From Bacteroidales bacterium UBA5537 (GTDB lineage Bacteria > Bacteroidota > Bacteroidia > Bacteroidales > Lentimicrobiaceae), in contig DINP01000047.1 in the NCBI GenBank assembly GCA_002426025.1, positions 1-7,736 of the forward strand: a DNA stretch of 7,736 nt. The letters are read 5' to 3'. This document shows, piece after piece, positions 1 through 7,691 of the stretch. The notes under the pieces are model-generated. The model saw nothing but the letters and a program-made list of their open reading frames with translations, made no database searches and was not told the origin of the DNA. A program made the position numbers and the translations under genes. Numbering within the stretch: position 1 is the first letter of the stretch; each line of letters starts with the position of its first letter.

Positions 1-1
1 G

Positions 2-493
2 TTGTTACCACATCCGTTCAATTTCTCACCTTTGGCTGCACTGGCCTTATTTGGTGGCGCCCGATACAGCAATCGTATGGCGGCTTACCTAATCCCGTTG
101 CTGGCGCTCTGGGTCAGCGACCTTTTCCTTAACTACGCCTTCTACGGTAGTTTTGTCCTGTTTTATGAAGGTGCATTTTTTACCTATTTCGCTTTCGCGA
201 TGATGGTAACGATAGGCTCGGTTGCCATACGGAAGTCTTCGGCAAAAAACCTGCTCTTTGGAAGCCTTTCTGCATCGCTGGTGTTTTTCCTGTTATCGAA
301 TTTTGGGGTCTGGATATCAGGCGGTATTTATCCATTGAATGAAGTCGGGTTTGTTTCGTGTTATGCAGCAGCCATTCCCTTCTTCAGGAATACCCTTGCA
401 GGTGATCTGGTTTATACCTTTGCCGTTTTCTATGCTTTTGAGTTTGCTCAGCAGCGGATTTCTTTCCTTCAGGCAAAGCCGGTCAAATACTGA
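2..493 (+). CDS. DUF6580-type integral membrane protein, 5' partial
   Basis: This is the C-terminal 163 residues of a small hydrophobic membrane protein; the true start lies left of the window. The reading frame is open from the first base and the TTG at base 2 is most likely an internal Leu codon, because members of this family as I recall them have an N-terminal hydrophobic stretch before the LPHPFNFSPLAALALFGGA segment seen here at residues 2-20. About four or five membrane segments are visible, roughly at residues 10-20, 27-45, 58-76, 84-105 and 133-150. Other recognisable blocks are a PLLALWVSDL segment (32-41), NFGVW (100-104) and a CYAAAIPFFRNTLAGDL segment near 120-136. These blocks match my memory of the uncharacterised DUF6580 family, sometimes labelled a putative transport protein and resembling ECF-transporter substrate-binding subunits. 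It ends 5 bases before the TonB receptor gene, which suggests one operon. Its function is unknown. A role in the inner-membrane step of corrinoid or other micronutrient uptake is inference from its neighbours. Confidence 0.75.
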   Translation: MLPHPFNFSPLAALALFGGARYSNRMAAYLIPLLALWVSDLFLNYAFYGSFVLFYEGAFFTYFAFAMMVTIGSVAIRKSSAKNLLFGSLSASLVFFLLSNFGVWISGGIYPLNEVGFVSCYAAAIPFFRNTLAGDLVYTFAVFYAFEFAQQRISFLQAKPVKY

Positions 494-498
494 TCTGA

Positions 499-2490
499 AT
501 GAAATTCTACCCTGCTATCGGTCTTTGGTGCAGCTTGTTTCTGGTTTCAGGCAAATTATTTGCCCAGCAACCGCTTGCTGATACATTGAACATCAAAGGG
601 GTTGAGGTTACCGGGCAGAAACCAGGAAAAGAAAATCGTTCGGCATCGCCGGTTCAGCGCATGACGATCAATGAAATTAATGCTTTGCCGGGAAATTCTG
701 CTGCAGAGGCGTTGCGCAATTTTTCTGGCGTAACCCTGAAGGATTATGGCGGTCTTGGCGGCCTTAAAACGGTGGTCGTACGCAGCCTCGGCACCAATCA
801 TACAGGCATTTTTGTTGATGGAACGCCTTTAAGTGATATCGCCACCGGCCAGATAGATTTGGGGAAAATTCCGTTGGAGGAACTTCAGGAAATAGAACTA
901 AGCATCGGTTCAGGGCAGCAGTTGTGCCAGCCGGCACGCGCCCAGTCATCAGCCAGTCTGCTTGAATTCCATTCGGTAACGCCTGACTTCAGCAAATCAA
1001 ACATGCAAATGAAAGCTGGCCTGAAAACCGGATCCTTTGGTGTAATCAATCCATTCATGGGGCTTTCCCTGAAAACAGGGAAACGCACAAATGCCGGTAT
1101 TACCGCCGATTATAACAATACAAGAGGCGATTATACGTATATCCTGAAAAATGGAAGCCAGCCTGATACAACCCTTATGCGCGACAATGCAGATATGGAG
1201 GCGATTAATCTGAATTTCAGGATAGAAACCCGTTTTGGCGATAGCTCAGTTCTAAGGGCTAAATCCTGGTTCTATAGCTCTAAGCGGGGTCTGCCCGGTG
1301 CTGTAATCTATTATAATCCATATTCTGCCCAACGTCTTACCAACCGTGATTTTTTTTGCAATTTGCAATACGCACGCAAAGGTAAAAACCTGCAGTTGCT
1401 GAGTAACCTTAATTTTTCAAATAGCTTTTTGCGTTACCGCGATCCGGCATTTTTAAACCAGGATGGAGGCCTCGACAATAGTTACCGGCAGCAGGAATTG
1501 TACCTCTCTCAGGCAGTTTCAATGCCATTGAATGAAATTTTCAGCATGGGTACTGCCGCCGATCTGATGATAAATCACATGCAGTCTGATCAATACAGCG
1601 GAAATGAACCTATGCGTTTTAGCGGACTTGGTTCAATCAGTTTTCAGGCCAGAACTTCCAAAACAGAAGCAACGGCTGTGCTGCTTGGTAGTATGGTTAA
1701 GGAAAGCAAGCCAGACAATTCAACCAGTTCCACAATAGCGGCTTTGTCCCCCTCACTTTCATTTATTACCCGTATTAGCAGCAGCCCTTTAATCAGACTT
1801 CGGTTGCTGTATAAAAACAGTTTCAGGATGCCCACCTTCCACGATTTGTATTACAATCTTGTTGGAAACACGACGCTGAAACCCGAATTTGTGAACCAAT
1901 GGAATGCCGGTCTTATCCTTTCGGAAGAGATTGGCACTTTGCAATTCAATCTGCATACAGATCTGTTTTTTAATCAGGTAAAAGATAAAATTGTAGCAGT
2001 TCCCACACAAAACCTCTTTGTTTGGTCAATGCGCAATCTTGGGAAAGTTGATATCAAAGGCATTGAGATACAAACTGGAATTAAGTCAAAACTGTTTAAA
2101 ACCAAGGAGATAGCGCTGAATTTTAACTATACACATCAACAGGCGCTTGACATGAGCTTGCCCGGTTCTTCAACCTACCGACAGCAAATTGCCTATGTAC
2201 CTTTTCAAACCTTTTCGGGATTTGTGATGCTCAGTGGCAAGCAGCTTACAATTGGTTATAACCTGATTTATAACAGCCATCGTTATGTTCTTGGCGAAAA
2301 TATTACTGCCAACCTGCTGCCATCCTGGTGGGTGCACGACGCTTCCATTTCCTGGCAACAAGCGGTAAAATCAACTGTTTTCAAAATAAAGGCCGAAGGC
2401 ATAAACCTGTTTAACAGGCAATATGAAGTAATCAGGGGCTTTCCTATGAATGGCCGTGGCTTTTATTTAACACTTTCAGTCAACTATTAG
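499..2490 (+). CDS. TonB-dependent outer-membrane receptor, BtuB-like (probable corrinoid uptake)
   Basis: A 663-residue outer-membrane gated channel that would import its ligand using energy from TonB-ExbB-ExbD. Residues 1-22 form a signal peptide with probable cleavage after LFA, before QQ. A TonB-box-like stretch follows (about 28-38, TLNIKGVEVTG). The plug domain runs from about 47 to 160, with the typical VRSLG (94-98), FVDGTPL (105-111) and ELQEIELSIGSG (128-139) blocks. A QPAR segment (144-147) followed by SSASLL fits Bacteroidota relatives. The remainder is a beta-barrel ending in an NLFNRQYEVIRGFPMNGR segment and the final aromatic strand GFYLTLSVNY. There is no N-terminal carboxypeptidase-like domain and the protein is much shorter than SusC-type receptors, so it belongs with the small BtuB/CirA-like class. 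The ATG was chosen because it starts a good signal peptide and lies 5 bases after the upstream stop; no clear Shine-Dalgarno is visible, suggesting translational coupling. Corrinoid as ligand rests mainly on the BtuG-like gene downstream. Iron chelates or another metal complex remain possible. Confidence 0.88.
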   Translation: MKFYPAIGLWCSLFLVSGKLFAQQPLADTLNIKGVEVTGQKPGKENRSASPVQRMTINEINALPGNSAAEALRNFSGVTLKDYGGLGGLKTVVVRSLGTNHTGIFVDGTPLSDIATGQIDLGKIPLEELQEIELSIGSGQQLCQPARAQSSASLLEFHSVTPDFSKSNMQMKAGLKTGSFGVINPFMGLSLKTGKRTNAGITADYNNTRGDYTYILKNGSQPDTTLMRDNADMEAINLNFRIETRFGDSSVLRAKSWFYSSKRGLPGAVIYYNPYSAQRLTNRDFFCNLQYARKGKNLQLLSNLNFSNSFLRYRDPAFLNQDGGLDNSYRQQELYLSQAVSMPLNEIFSMGTAADLMINHMQSDQYSGNEPMRFSGLGSISFQARTSKTEATAVLLGSMVKESKPDNSTSSTIAALSPSLSFITRISSSPLIRLRLLYKNSFRMPTFHDLYYNLVGNTTLKPEFVNQWNAGLILSEEIGTLQFNLHTDLFFNQVKDKIVAVPTQNLFVWSMRNLGKVDIKGIEIQTGIKSKLFKTKEIALNFNYTHQQALDMSLPGSSTYRQQIAYVPFQTFSGFVMLSGKQLTIGYNLIYNSHRYVLGENITANLLPSWWVHDASISWQQAVKSTVFKIKAEGINLFNRQYEVIRGFPMNGRGFYLTLSVNY

Positions 2491-2544
2491 TATCAACCAT
2501 CAGAAGACAATAACTCAAAACGCTAACCAACAAAACTTTTTTCA

Positions 2545-3648
2545 ATGAACTACAAACTATTTTCTCTGCTGTTGCCTTTGGCTTTGCTGGCCATTTCCTG
2601 TACCGACGAACCCGACGACAATAAACCCATTGTTCAGGACACTCTTGTAAGAACCGCCGGAATTTACGTGATGAACGAAGGCTCATTTAATGGTAACAAT
2701 GCTTCAATCACGCGGTTTACCTTTAGCGATTCCGCGGTTTCAGGCGATGTTTTTATGCAACAAAATGGTCGCGGCCTTGGCGATACTGGTAGCGATCTAG
2801 CGATTTACGGCAGTAAAATTTACGCGGTTGTAAATGTGTCGAGCCAATTGGAAGTAATGGATGCCCGCACATGCGTGAGTATTAAACAAATCCCTTTATT
2901 CGATGGTAATCAGCCTCGTCAGCCACGCAAAATTGCGTTTGCAGGCGGCAAGGCATTTGTCTGTAATTTTGACGGAACCGTCGCCGTAATTGATACAATG
3001 TCGCTCACTATTGAGAAGATTATTCCAGTTGGGCCTAATCCCGATGGGATTACCCTTGCCGGGAACAAAATATGGGTTTCCAACTCGGGCGGTCTCAACT
3101 TTCCCGACTACAACAATACCCTCTCGGTGATTGACCCGATTACTTTAACAGAAGAAAAACAGGTAACAGTTGGTATCAATCCCTTTTCCATTGTTCCCGA
3201 TAATTACGGTGATCTTTACCTGATAGCCCGCGGCAATTATAGTGATGTTAAAAGCAGGTTACAGGTTATAGATGCAGCCACCGGAAATGTAAAACATACT
3301 TTTCAGGATTTTGAGGCCATCAACTTTTCTATCGCTGGCGACATAGCGTATGTTTATAATTACGACTGGGCGAGTGGTATCAGCAGCGTGTTGATGCTCA
3401 ATGTGAAAACTGAAACGGTAATTTCAAACTCGTTTATTTCTGATGGAACGGTTATTCAGACGGTTTATGGCATTGCTGCAAATCCGGTCTCTGGATTGGT
3501 TTATATTTCTGATGCCAATAATTTTACAGGAAATGGTAAGGTATATGCCTTTGACCGGAATGGCAAACGGAAGTTTTCATTCAATGCCGGGATTAATCCC
3601 GCCGGGTTTGCTTTTCTGAATGAAAAAGTCCTTTCGGGGAAAGACTAA
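2545..3648 (+). CDS. Surface-type lipoprotein, YncE/DUF5074-like beta-propeller, BtuG-like
   Basis: A 367-residue lipoprotein. The signal peptide ends in the lipobox LAIS-C with the lipidated Cys at 19. It is followed by TDEPDD, an acidic stretch like the lipoprotein export signal that sends Bacteroidota lipoproteins to the cell surface. From about residue 38 the sequence is a series of beta-propeller-type repeats. Clear examples are GIYVMNEGSFNGNNAS (39-54), LGDTGSDLAIYGSKIYAVVN (78-97), GTVAVIDTMSLTIEKIIPVG (144-163), NTLSVIDPITLTEEKQVTVG (191-210) and RLQVIDAATGNV (238-249). The NEG and LGDTGSDLAIYG segments are those I associate with BtuG, the surface corrinoid-binding propeller that sits on BtuB in Bacteroides. 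It follows the TonB receptor gene by 54 bases on the same strand, so one transcript is likely. The inferred role is to capture ligand outside the cell and pass it to the receptor. BtuG-like is well supported by architecture and context; corrinoid binding itself is not shown. The alternative is a generic YncE-family protein. Confidence 0.82.
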   Translation: MNYKLFSLLLPLALLAISCTDEPDDNKPIVQDTLVRTAGIYVMNEGSFNGNNASITRFTFSDSAVSGDVFMQQNGRGLGDTGSDLAIYGSKIYAVVNVSSQLEVMDARTCVSIKQIPLFDGNQPRQPRKIAFAGGKAFVCNFDGTVAVIDTMSLTIEKIIPVGPNPDGITLAGNKIWVSNSGGLNFPDYNNTLSVIDPITLTEEKQVTVGINPFSIVPDNYGDLYLIARGNYSDVKSRLQVIDAATGNVKHTFQDFEAINFSIAGDIAYVYNYDWASGISSVLMLNVKTETVISNSFISDGTVIQTVYGIAANPVSGLVYISDANNFTGNGKVYAFDRNGKRKFSFNAGINPAGFAFLNEKVLSGKD

Positions 3649-3746
3649 CCCTGGAAACCTGAAAAAGAAAGAATGATAAATTTATTTGAAATCCAGCAAA
3701 ACTCCTGTAATATATGTTGTAACTTAGCAATTTAAAGGATAATTTC
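3649..3746. other. AT-rich intergenic region between lipoprotein gene and FG-GAP gene
   Basis: These 98 bases separate the putative uptake operon from the next gene and probably hold that gene's promoter. TAACTTAG at 3720-3727 matches the Bacteroidota -7 consensus TAnnTTTG at seven of eight positions, but no TTG lies at the expected distance upstream, so the promoter cannot be placed with confidence. A TTTG at 3685-3688 is too far away to pair with it. No convincing terminator hairpin for the upstream gene is visible; CTGGA (3651-3655) and TCCAG (3692-3696) could pair, but only over five bases with a long loop. Confidence 0.3.
3734..3739 (+). promoter_or_regulatory. Shine-Dalgarno sequence of the FG-GAP protein gene
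   Basis: AAAGGA lies seven bases before the ATG at 3747. It is the only clear purine-rich ribosome binding site among the four starts visible in the window, and it supports the chosen start, which also begins a good signal peptide. Confidence 0.55.
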
Positions 3747-5795
3747 ATGAAAACCCTGTTTGCCATTTCAGGCCTATGTTTTGTTCTGACAATCAATGGC
3801 TTTGCACAAATAGATTTTACGAGTCCTGTTCTGAAATCGGTCGGATCAGATATTGAATCGGTTGCAATTGGTGATGTAAACAGTGATGGGCTCGCCGATG
3901 CATTAGTTGCTACAACCTTTTATTTTGATCCTGAATACGATTATTCCGTTTTTGTATTTCTTCAGCAACATGATGGAACGGTTTCGGACCCGGTAAGGTA
4001 CAGATACAGCGATAATTACTCAAGCAAAACGATTGTAAAGGTCGCTGATGTAAGCAACGATGGCAAAAACGATGTAATCATTACGTTGGGAGATTCAGTT
4101 GGAATTTTTTATCAGAATGCAGAAGGTGGACTGAATCCAATTCAGACCATGTTCAGTGGTTACGATGCAGATGGACTTAAAACAGGAGATTTGAATAATG
4201 ACGGACTTCAGGATATTGCTGTATGTCACTGGAATGACAATTTTATAAAAGTATTTTACCAACTGCCTGCCGGTGGATTTCAACCGGTTGAATACCCTCT
4301 GGCGAGTGCAGGCTGGGATGAGATTGATGTAAATGATATGAATGGAGACGGACTGGATGATATCATCTATATGCCGGGGCAATCAATAGGCCCCGCCATT
4401 TATATTTACTATCAGGATAGAATAACAGGTATTCCTGGAACACCCGTTCCTTATAGCTATAGCAACTCCTATTATTCACGGTTTCACGGGATTGCTACCG
4501 GTGACCTGAACAACGATGGCAGAAATGATCTTGTAGGGACGATGGGAGGAAATTCAGCCTGGATTGCCATTGCTTACCAGAATGATGATGGAATGCTGGG
4601 TGAAGCTACCTACCTGCCATCTTATGATATTCCGACACCGGTGGAGATTGCTGATCTGAATTGTGATGGCAGGAATGAAATAATTGTTGGACATGATGCC
4701 TGGAGTCATTTTTCCGTCTGGGAACAGAACGAATCAGGGAATTATTCTGACTATAAATTATTCGGCTCCCTTTACTATGTTGGCCCGTATGGACTGGCAG
4801 TCGGCGATCTCAACAACGACAACAGACAAGATGTGCTTTCAACCAGCGGTTACTCGACAACTTATTTTATGTATAATTCGTCAGCCCCGGCAGGGACCCC
4901 TCATCTGGATACCATTATCCGGTTCAACAGTTATAGTATTGATACGCTCAATACATTTGAGAATACCTATTTGACCAGTTCAACTTCAACCATGAATGAG
5001 TGCCTGCTTCAAACTAATTATGAGTTACATAGTACTACCTGGTATGTTTACAATCAAAGTGAAGGAGATACCCTTTTCCCACGAAATTTTTTCATGTGCG
5101 GCCTTCAACAGCATGATACACTTAAAGCTGCATTTGAATATCATAATTATGGGAATATTTACCATACCGATTCTATTATTTTGTCTGTAGATACGCTGGT
5201 TAGTGATATTAACATTCTGAATACTATTATTACAAACGATACGCTGAATGTTATACCTTATGAACTTAACAATTTACAGGTGCTGTACTCTTACCATATT
5301 TCACCGGATACAATCTACCTGTATATCGATTCATTGCTCATTCATCAATATAAGCTTGATATAGAATATATTGAAACTATCGTCACCGTTTATGAAGGAT
5401 TGAAATGCGGGTATCCAGTTAATGATTCACTCGTTGAAGAACACCATCTTTGGAAAGACATTATTCTGCTGTCGGATACAACACTTATATCTCGTACAGT
5501 TGTAGCTTATCCCACTGGAATAGCGGAAGTATCAAATGAATTAAGTCTTAAAATTTATCCGAATCCGGCTCATGATATCTGTTCACTTGAAATCCCTAAA
5601 GATCAGATAAATGAAGGTCCATGGGCTATAGACCTGATTTCTATAGCAGGACAAATAATGTGGAAGACTGAAATACCTTCTGGCGATTGTCAGAAAATAA
5701 TCATAAATGGACATAACCTGCCGCAAGGAATTTATACGGTCATTGTCCGAGGGAAAAACAGATATGGCGCAGCGAAATTGGTTTTTTCAAATTAG
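3747..5795 (+). CDS. Secreted FG-GAP/VCBS repeat protein with T9SS sorting domain
   Basis: A 682-residue secreted protein. Residues 1-20 are a signal peptide with likely cleavage after GFA. Residues of about 30-378 hold seven repeats, each with a calcium-loop motif of the form DxNxDGxxD, starting at 43, 101, 148, 197, 253, 303 and 354. The spacing of 47-58 residues fits one blade per repeat, so a single seven-bladed integrin-like propeller is expected. Repeat 6 ends in Glu instead of Asp (DLNCDGRNE) and repeat 7 has Asn in place of Gly (DLNNDNRQD). Residues of about 385-585 form a linker or beta-sandwich region with eight Asp-Thr motifs and no family I recognise. Residues of about 597-682 are a T9SS type A C-terminal sorting domain, with IYPNPA (603-608) and LPQGIYTVIV (658-667). 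Export across the outer membrane by the type IX machinery follows from that domain. The biological role is unknown; adhesion or binding of a carbohydrate or protein are typical for such propellers. It appears to be transcribed on its own. Confidence 0.88.
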   Translation: MKTLFAISGLCFVLTINGFAQIDFTSPVLKSVGSDIESVAIGDVNSDGLADALVATTFYFDPEYDYSVFVFLQQHDGTVSDPVRYRYSDNYSSKTIVKVADVSNDGKNDVIITLGDSVGIFYQNAEGGLNPIQTMFSGYDADGLKTGDLNNDGLQDIAVCHWNDNFIKVFYQLPAGGFQPVEYPLASAGWDEIDVNDMNGDGLDDIIYMPGQSIGPAIYIYYQDRITGIPGTPVPYSYSNSYYSRFHGIATGDLNNDGRNDLVGTMGGNSAWIAIAYQNDDGMLGEATYLPSYDIPTPVEIADLNCDGRNEIIVGHDAWSHFSVWEQNESGNYSDYKLFGSLYYVGPYGLAVGDLNNDNRQDVLSTSGYSTTYFMYNSSAPAGTPHLDTIIRFNSYSIDTLNTFENTYLTSSTSTMNECLLQTNYELHSTTWYVYNQSEGDTLFPRNFFMCGLQQHDTLKAAFEYHNYGNIYHTDSIILSVDTLVSDINILNTIITNDTLNVIPYELNNLQVLYSYHISPDTIYLYIDSLLIHQYKLDIEYIETIVTVYEGLKCGYPVNDSLVEEHHLWKDIILLSDTTLISRTVVAYPTGIAEVSNELSLKIYPNPAHDICSLEIPKDQINEGPWAIDLISIAGQIMWKTEIPSGDCQKIIINGHNLPQGIYTVIVRGKNRYGAAKLVFSN

Positions 5796-5845
5796 AATGT
5801 TCCTGAAGTTAAATGTCATCATCAGTATCCCTCCGGATTACTTAA

Positions 5846-5864
5846 ACAGAAAACACATTTCTGT
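5846..5864. terminator. Possible hairpin between convergent genes
   Basis: ACAGAAA and TTTCTGT form a perfect 7-bp stem around a 5-base loop (ACACA). It lies 50 bases after the + strand gene's stop and 35 bases beyond the - strand gene's stop, where a shared terminator would be expected. The stem is AT-rich and is not followed by a U-tract on the + strand; on the - strand only a short TTTAAG follows shortly after. The terminator call is therefore weak. Confidence 0.3.
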
Positions 5865-5899
5865 GAAATGCCTCACTGAAATAATGAACGAATATGTAA

Positions 5900-7654
5900 C
5901 TATTTGACAATTAATACCTTTTGAGAGTAAATATATTCATGAGTGACAATTTGCAATAAATAAATTCCCTGCCGACAATCACTTACCGGAATGCTTAACA
6001 GTTGTGATATACCTGTATTGACTGATTTTACCAGTTTCCCGTTCAGATCATACAATCTGGCCGAGCAGTTTCCGGTAAAGTTCTCCTTTGGGATAATTTT
6101 CAACTGCTCGCTCGCCGGGTTTGGATATATTGCAAACTTACTGATATCAGGATGTTTGATTGCAGCAGTCGGGCAACTCCATACAATCGTATAGCCCGCC
6201 TGATTGGAAGCGCCATCGCTTTGAAACCGGATAGTAAATGAATTGCCGGAAGTGGCAATACCTGTCGGGATTTCATTTCCCGAAAGGGCAACCAGCAGTG
6301 CAGCGCTTGCATCAGAGCCATCGTAAATCCATAGTGAATCGAAAGCGCTTTCAAGGCTGAACTGCTCAAATTGAAGACTGAGTGGTCCGGGACTGTCAAC
6401 AACCACCGTTTCTGTATAAATTTCGCTATTTCCATAATTCCACCAGGGGCCACCGCTGTCGTTTATGGTATCACGGCAAAGCTGAACCGGATTGCCGGTA
6501 AACTTATCGGCAATCAGATTCCACAAATCGGGATAACCATCATCGTAACCAAGCGCCCAGATACCTATTCCCGCAATGTTGCGTCGGTTCACCATATTAT
6601 ATTTGGCTCCAAGGCTGCGTGTGTCATCATAAAAACACTGTCGCCAGTTGTTGTTAAAATAACTGTAATAAGGATTGTAACTGCGATAATCCCAGTAAAA
6701 GTTGGAGGGTGTATAAAAACCGCTGCTGTTGCCTCTTACATTCCGATAGGTGACCGCAGTGCCACTGCCAGTAGTGCCAGCCGGAAGTGTATTGGAAGAA
6801 ACAGGCCATTCTCGGCCATAATAGGGGAGGCCAAGCAATAACTTGTCATTGGGCACACCCTGTGACTGATAATAGCCCAGAGACCGGCTTACGCTGTAAT
6901 TAAATGAAGAAGTGAGCGGCCAGTAACCCGAAACGGGTCCTGCCAGACTGCTGCCTCCGTAATAATAGTCGTAAGCCATTATCATTACCAGATCGAGGGC
7001 AGGTGTTATAGCCTGCAGGTCGAAGGTGTTACTCCAGTTTACCGCAGGGGCTGCAATACTGAGTTCGGCGCTGGGCAGACTGGTATGCAGCGCATCAGAA
7101 AGTTGAATAATAAAATTGGTTAAAGCCTGCTGCTGCGATGAAGGTACTGCTTCAAAATCTATATTTACTCCGCTTGCTCCACGTTGAATCAAAAGGTTTA
7201 TAAGATTGCCGATGAGTGTTTGCTGAGCCAGTGCATTACTAAAAAAAGTGGCATGTCCCGAAAAGAGGGTAACGCATAGATGAACCTTTACTCCATGAGA
7301 GAGGGCTGTATCTATTACTGCTGCTGTTTCAAATCCGTTAGTAGTTGTCGGATTACCCGTGGCCGGATCTGTTTCATATGAAAAGTAGCAGAGATCACTT
7401 AAAAGATCCCATCGGTAATTTTGCCATGCATTGCCAATCCAGTATGGATGATAACCGAAAACACGTTTCTGAAGTTGATTTTCATTTCGATTGACAATTT
7501 GCCTGCCGGCATAACCATTGATGCTGTCATATTGCTTATCGGATTTAGCTCCAATTGCTTTATAGAAGTCAGATTGCTCTTCATGAACAGATTTTTGCTG
7601 GGCATAGCCGAAGATATTCATCAGTATCAGGAATAAAATCAGCATCTTTTTCAT
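5900..7654 (-). CDS. Secreted glycoside hydrolase family 18 protein with CUB-like and T9SS sorting domains
   Basis: A 584-residue secreted enzyme. Residues 1-18 are a signal peptide (cleavage after GYA, before QQ), followed by a 45-residue charged segment. The GH18 barrel runs from about VFGYHPYW (65-72) to about 388. The active-site strand reads SGVNIDFE (161-168). The presumed acid Glu168 and assisting Asp166 of DxxDxDxE are present, while the first two Asp positions are Ser161 and Asn164. Asn at the second position is familiar from the YaaH/SleL-like branch. MAYDYYY (226-232) and the late Trp366 in GIWALGYDDG are also typical. A CUB-like domain spans about 393-494, bounded by Cys393 and Cys494, with FDSLWIYDGSD (438-448). 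IYPNPA (509-514) begins the T9SS type A sorting domain, which ends at 584. Family knowledge says GH18 enzymes cleave beta-1,4 bonds next to N-acetylglucosamine in chitin, peptidoglycan or N-glycans; the substrate here cannot be told from sequence. The ATG gives a good signal peptide, although no strong Shine-Dalgarno precedes it. Confidence 0.92.
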   Translation of the reverse strand: MKKMLILFLILMNIFGYAQQKSVHEEQSDFYKAIGAKSDKQYDSINGYAGRQIVNRNENQLQKRVFGYHPYWIGNAWQNYRWDLLSDLCYFSYETDPATGNPTTTNGFETAAVIDTALSHGVKVHLCVTLFSGHATFFSNALAQQTLIGNLINLLIQRGASGVNIDFEAVPSSQQQALTNFIIQLSDALHTSLPSAELSIAAPAVNWSNTFDLQAITPALDLVMIMAYDYYYGGSSLAGPVSGYWPLTSSFNYSVSRSLGYYQSQGVPNDKLLLGLPYYGREWPVSSNTLPAGTTGSGTAVTYRNVRGNSSGFYTPSNFYWDYRSYNPYYSYFNNNWRQCFYDDTRSLGAKYNMVNRRNIAGIGIWALGYDDGYPDLWNLIADKFTGNPVQLCRDTINDSGGPWWNYGNSEIYTETVVVDSPGPLSLQFEQFSLESAFDSLWIYDGSDASAALLVALSGNEIPTGIATSGNSFTIRFQSDGASNQAGYTIVWSCPTAAIKHPDISKFAIYPNPASEQLKIIPKENFTGNCSARLYDLNGKLVKSVNTGISQLLSIPVSDCRQGIYLLQIVTHEYIYSQKVLIVK

Positions 7655-7691
7655 GGGAGTGATCGTGAAGTAAAAATCAAATTAATTAGCA

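Noticed and set aside
2..4. TTG as a real start codon of the first gene
   Set aside because: The family's conserved LPHPxNFxP block starts immediately at this point and an N-terminal hydrophobic stretch would be missing, so the codon is more likely internal Leu in a gene cut by the window edge.
2491..2544. A cobalamin riboswitch between the receptor and the lipoprotein gene
   Set aside because: The gap is only 54 bases and A-rich, far too short for a cobalamin riboswitch, and no B12-box-like sequence was seen.
3676..3685. Palindrome ATAAATTTAT as an operator or terminator stem
   Set aside because: A 10-bp AT-only palindrome is expected by chance in an AT-rich intergenic region and has no loop, GC stem or T-run.
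5707..5907. A 66-codon + strand frame extending beyond the FG-GAP gene into the intergenic region
   Set aside because: Most of it overlaps the T9SS sorting domain in another frame and there is no Shine-Dalgarno or domain, so it is a shadow of the larger gene.
6100..6453. A 117-codon - strand frame within the GH18 gene
   Set aside because: It lies within the coding sequence of the CUB-like and sorting domains in another frame of the same strand, and those domains clearly fix the real frame.
6371..6841. A 156-codon open frame on the + strand inside the GH18 region
   Set aside because: It is fully antisense to the GH18 catalytic domain, has no recognisable domain or signal, and its composition mirrors the enzyme's coding strand. 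It is a shadow frame.
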